A DNA stretch of 64,000 bases from Taxawa tesnikishii (nom. ined.) (lineage: Eukaryota; Ascomycota; Dothideomycetes; Dothideales), in NCBI GenBank assembly GCA_030247885.1, contig JAPDRO010000014.1, positions 744,001 through 808,000 of the forward strand, written 5' to 3'. Positions 61,900 to 64,000 of this stretch are shown piece after piece. The notes under the pieces were generated by a model. The model made no database searches. It was not told the origin of the DNA and was given only the letters and a program-made list of their open reading frames with translations. How positions within the stretch are numbered: position 1 is the first letter of the stretch; every line of letters begins with the position of its first letter. The position numbers and the translations under genes are program-made.

Positions 61900-63747
61900 A
61901 CGTATTTTATTACCGAGTAGTCTACTATTACTAAGTAGTCCGCCCTTACTAACATCGCGACTATTATAGACTATTGCCTCCGCACTATAACACTATATAA
62001 AAACATACTCTAGTCTATAGTACTATTTAGAAGTATCGCTATTATCTAGATTTACTATTTCTATAGTGTAGGTGCGCGTGTTATAGCTAGTCTTACTACA
62101 ATGTCTATAGTACCTCTACGTGCGTACCCTCTTTATAAGCTATTTAGTACCCTCGTTACCGCCATTGTCCTTATTAGCTATTAAATCCTATACGTTACCT
62201 ACTATAAGACTCTCCTCTGTCCGAATATACTTTCTTTTGCGACTACGCTACTCTGTCAACGCCTTAATCGACTTCCGAAGACCTGCGATTTCCCTTGTCT
62301 ATAACTCTAATCTATAACCTATAATAGCTATGCCTTTAGTAAGCGAATCTATAGCCTATAGAAGAGGCGAGATAGGCGAATCCCTATATAGTTATATACG
62401 CTCGCGGACTAGCGTTATTTGCGCCTCTATCTCCTTTAGATTAGCTAGTGTTTTAGACTCCCACGGGGTAACTTCTAATAGTACGAGTGTCGGCGTGCGA
62501 AGTACTACGTTAAGCTTCGATAGTACTCGCTCTAGGTTATAGGGAACTAATCTAGCGCCTCTAAAGCTTACCTAGATATTGTCCTTTATAATCGCCTTGT
62601 CGAAAGCGATGCGAAAGGCTAGTAGGAAGGCCTCTTTCTTAACTTACGTAGTAGAGTACTATAACTAGCTATTAATCTCCGCGTTATATGCCCGCTTCAA
62701 GGGGGTAAAATAGCCTACGTTAAGCGGCTATAATAAGTGTAACGAGTATAAGGGTATATAAAGAATAATAATCTTCTATTCTTTATAGTAGTTATAGAAG
62801 TCGTAACTATTATAGCTCTCGTGGCCGTCTACAATTAGTAGGCGGTATATACCTACTTAACGCGCCTTTATATGCGCGTTAAAGTGCTTTAACTACTTTA
62901 GAGTAAGCTTATTCGTCGTCTAGCTATTAGCGCTAGTCTCAAGTACCTAGTCGCGAGGTAGGTCTACGTACTAGCTCGATATAAGGACCTTGCTACTAAA
63001 GATAACGAAGGGTAGGATAGCCTACCTAGTAGCGTAAATGCCTTAGATAATTATAACTTACTCCCGGTTACCTAGCTATACCTTTTTAGGATTACTTCGT
63101 TTCTTAGAGCTTATAAAGACTATTTGAGCGTTAATTATGCCTATTATAAAGCCTATCTTATTAAAGTTATATATGTCTTCGTCTAGGATGCCGTACTTCT
63201 CCTTTGTCTTCTTAACTAGCTCGAACTAGGGCGTTATAACGCGTGCGTCTTCGTTTAAGGCTCGCTAACGATCGTATAGACGACTACGTCGAAGCTTAAC
63301 TTCCTTAGTACGCGTCTTAAACCTGTCTACCTAGTACTTACTAATAGGCCCTTCACTACGCGTAGCTAGTAGATTATTAGCTATTTCTTCTACTATAGTC
63401 CTTGTAGCGCCTATTCCTCGCGAGTCTAGCTCGAGTATACGTACTACTATCGCCTCCTCCTCTGTCTTCTATAGCTTCTTTAAGTTAGGCTTATAGTCGC
63501 GTCGTGCGAGCTTTCCGTCGCGTCGTCGTTTTAGGGTTATTCGGGGACGTCGAATACCTTAGACGCGTGTCTTTAGCTATTAGGAGGGGTTGCTTAGGTA
63601 GCCTTAATAGTAAGGTATAGTGTACCTTCGTTGTAAGTTAATTGCGCGTTACGTTATAAAGGTATTGTTATAATAGTCTATAATAGTCGCGATGTTAGTA
63701 AGGGCGGACCGCTTAGTAATAGTGGACCGCTCGGTAATAAAACACGT
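61900..63747 (-). mobile_element. pogo/Fot1-type DNA transposon, family A copy 3
   Basis: An 1,848-bp element with flanking TA (61,898-61,899 and 63,748-63,749), the same length as copy 1 at 2,594-4,441 and nearly the same sequence in reverse orientation. The minus strand carries the transposase relic, with VDGHES at about 62,825 and the PLNVGYF region at about 62,715. RIP damage is moderate and unevenly spread: the left end (61,900-62,000) is more changed than the right end, which keeps the unmutated terminus. Open frames seen on the plus strand at 62,120-62,542 are shadows of this gene. Confidence 0.92.
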
Positions 63748-63749
63748 TA

Positions 63750-64000
63750 TATTAAGTAAATTTATATATTAAGTATATAAATATAGTAAAAGTCTTCCCT
63801 ACTATATATATAAACCTACCGCGTATAACGCGTTTTATATAATAATAATTAACGCTTATTTTAAGATAACTTACTTAAAATAATAAATATAAATAAAGTA
63901 ATTACTAAATTATATACTTTTAACTTTCTAAATATAGCTACTATAGTAGTAAAGTATAAGCTTATTAAATTAATTCTTAAGAGAAGATAGAAGGGTATTA
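63750..64000. other. AT-rich sequence at the window end
   Basis: RIP-mutated sequence without recognised content. It may be the rest of the pogo-like family E element or of whatever the last family A copy inserted into. Confidence 0.35.

Noticed and set aside
62120-62542. Two plus-strand proteins near the window end
   Set aside because: They lie antisense to the transposase of the family A element, whose DDE motifs read on the minus strand.

Overview
The window looks like an accessory region from the nuclear genome of a filamentous ascomycete (Pezizomycotina, probably Dothideomycetes, but the species cannot be fixed from sequence alone). The evidence is: genes with introns of 53-58 nt using GTAAGT/GTGAGT-type donors; fungal-type protein families; many pogo/Fot1-type transposons; and very strong repeat-induced point mutation (RIP). 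In the AT-rich stretches CpA and TpG are nearly gone while CpG survives, so most stops are TAG or TAA standing where Gln or Trp codons would be. ATG is rare there too, which is why these stretches show almost no open reading frames.

Layout. 1-29,490 is AT-rich: a Ty3/gypsy fossil (1-~6,950) split by a pogo-type DNA transposon (2,594-4,441); about 9.5 kb of unrecognised coding-like relics with three tandem-repeat tracts; an SNF2-helicase-like relic split by another pogo (19,545-21,390); a KDZ/Plavaka-like DNA transposon relic (~22,560-26,400); a 17-unit 12-bp repeat; and unexplained AT-rich sequence. 29,490-36,985 is a normal-composition island with a patatin-like phospholipase gene (shifted in frame near its 3' end), a four-exon PD-(D/E)XK nuclease-like gene and a pogo fragment. 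36,985-~47,600 is AT-rich again: two whole-length pogo elements and about 5.6 kb of unrecognised sequence. ~47,600-52,575 is a second island, with the clean half of a pogo element, a multi-pass membrane protein gene and a hairpin/MITE-like element. 52,575-64,000 is an AT-rich nest: a pogo-like element carrying a Ty1/copia fossil, which itself carries another pogo, plus one more pogo at 61,900-63,747.

The strongest structural result is a set of seven pogo-type elements with both ends and TA duplications visible (about 1.83-1.85 kb each). They fall into four families by terminal repeat. All begin ACGT next to the TA, and all carry a family-specific motif repeated in tandem every 17-18 bp just inside each end. 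Two of them lie across a RIP boundary, with one part heavily mutated and the other nearly clean, so the edges of the AT-rich block fall inside transposons. All three host-type genes show an apparent one-base frame change at or near purine runs, meaning either decay or sequence error. I found no convincing new gene system. The best candidates for something undescribed are the long, stop-poor relic frames at 8.5-12 kb, the SNF2-like relic at 16.5-22.4 kb, and the shared end structure of the pogo families.
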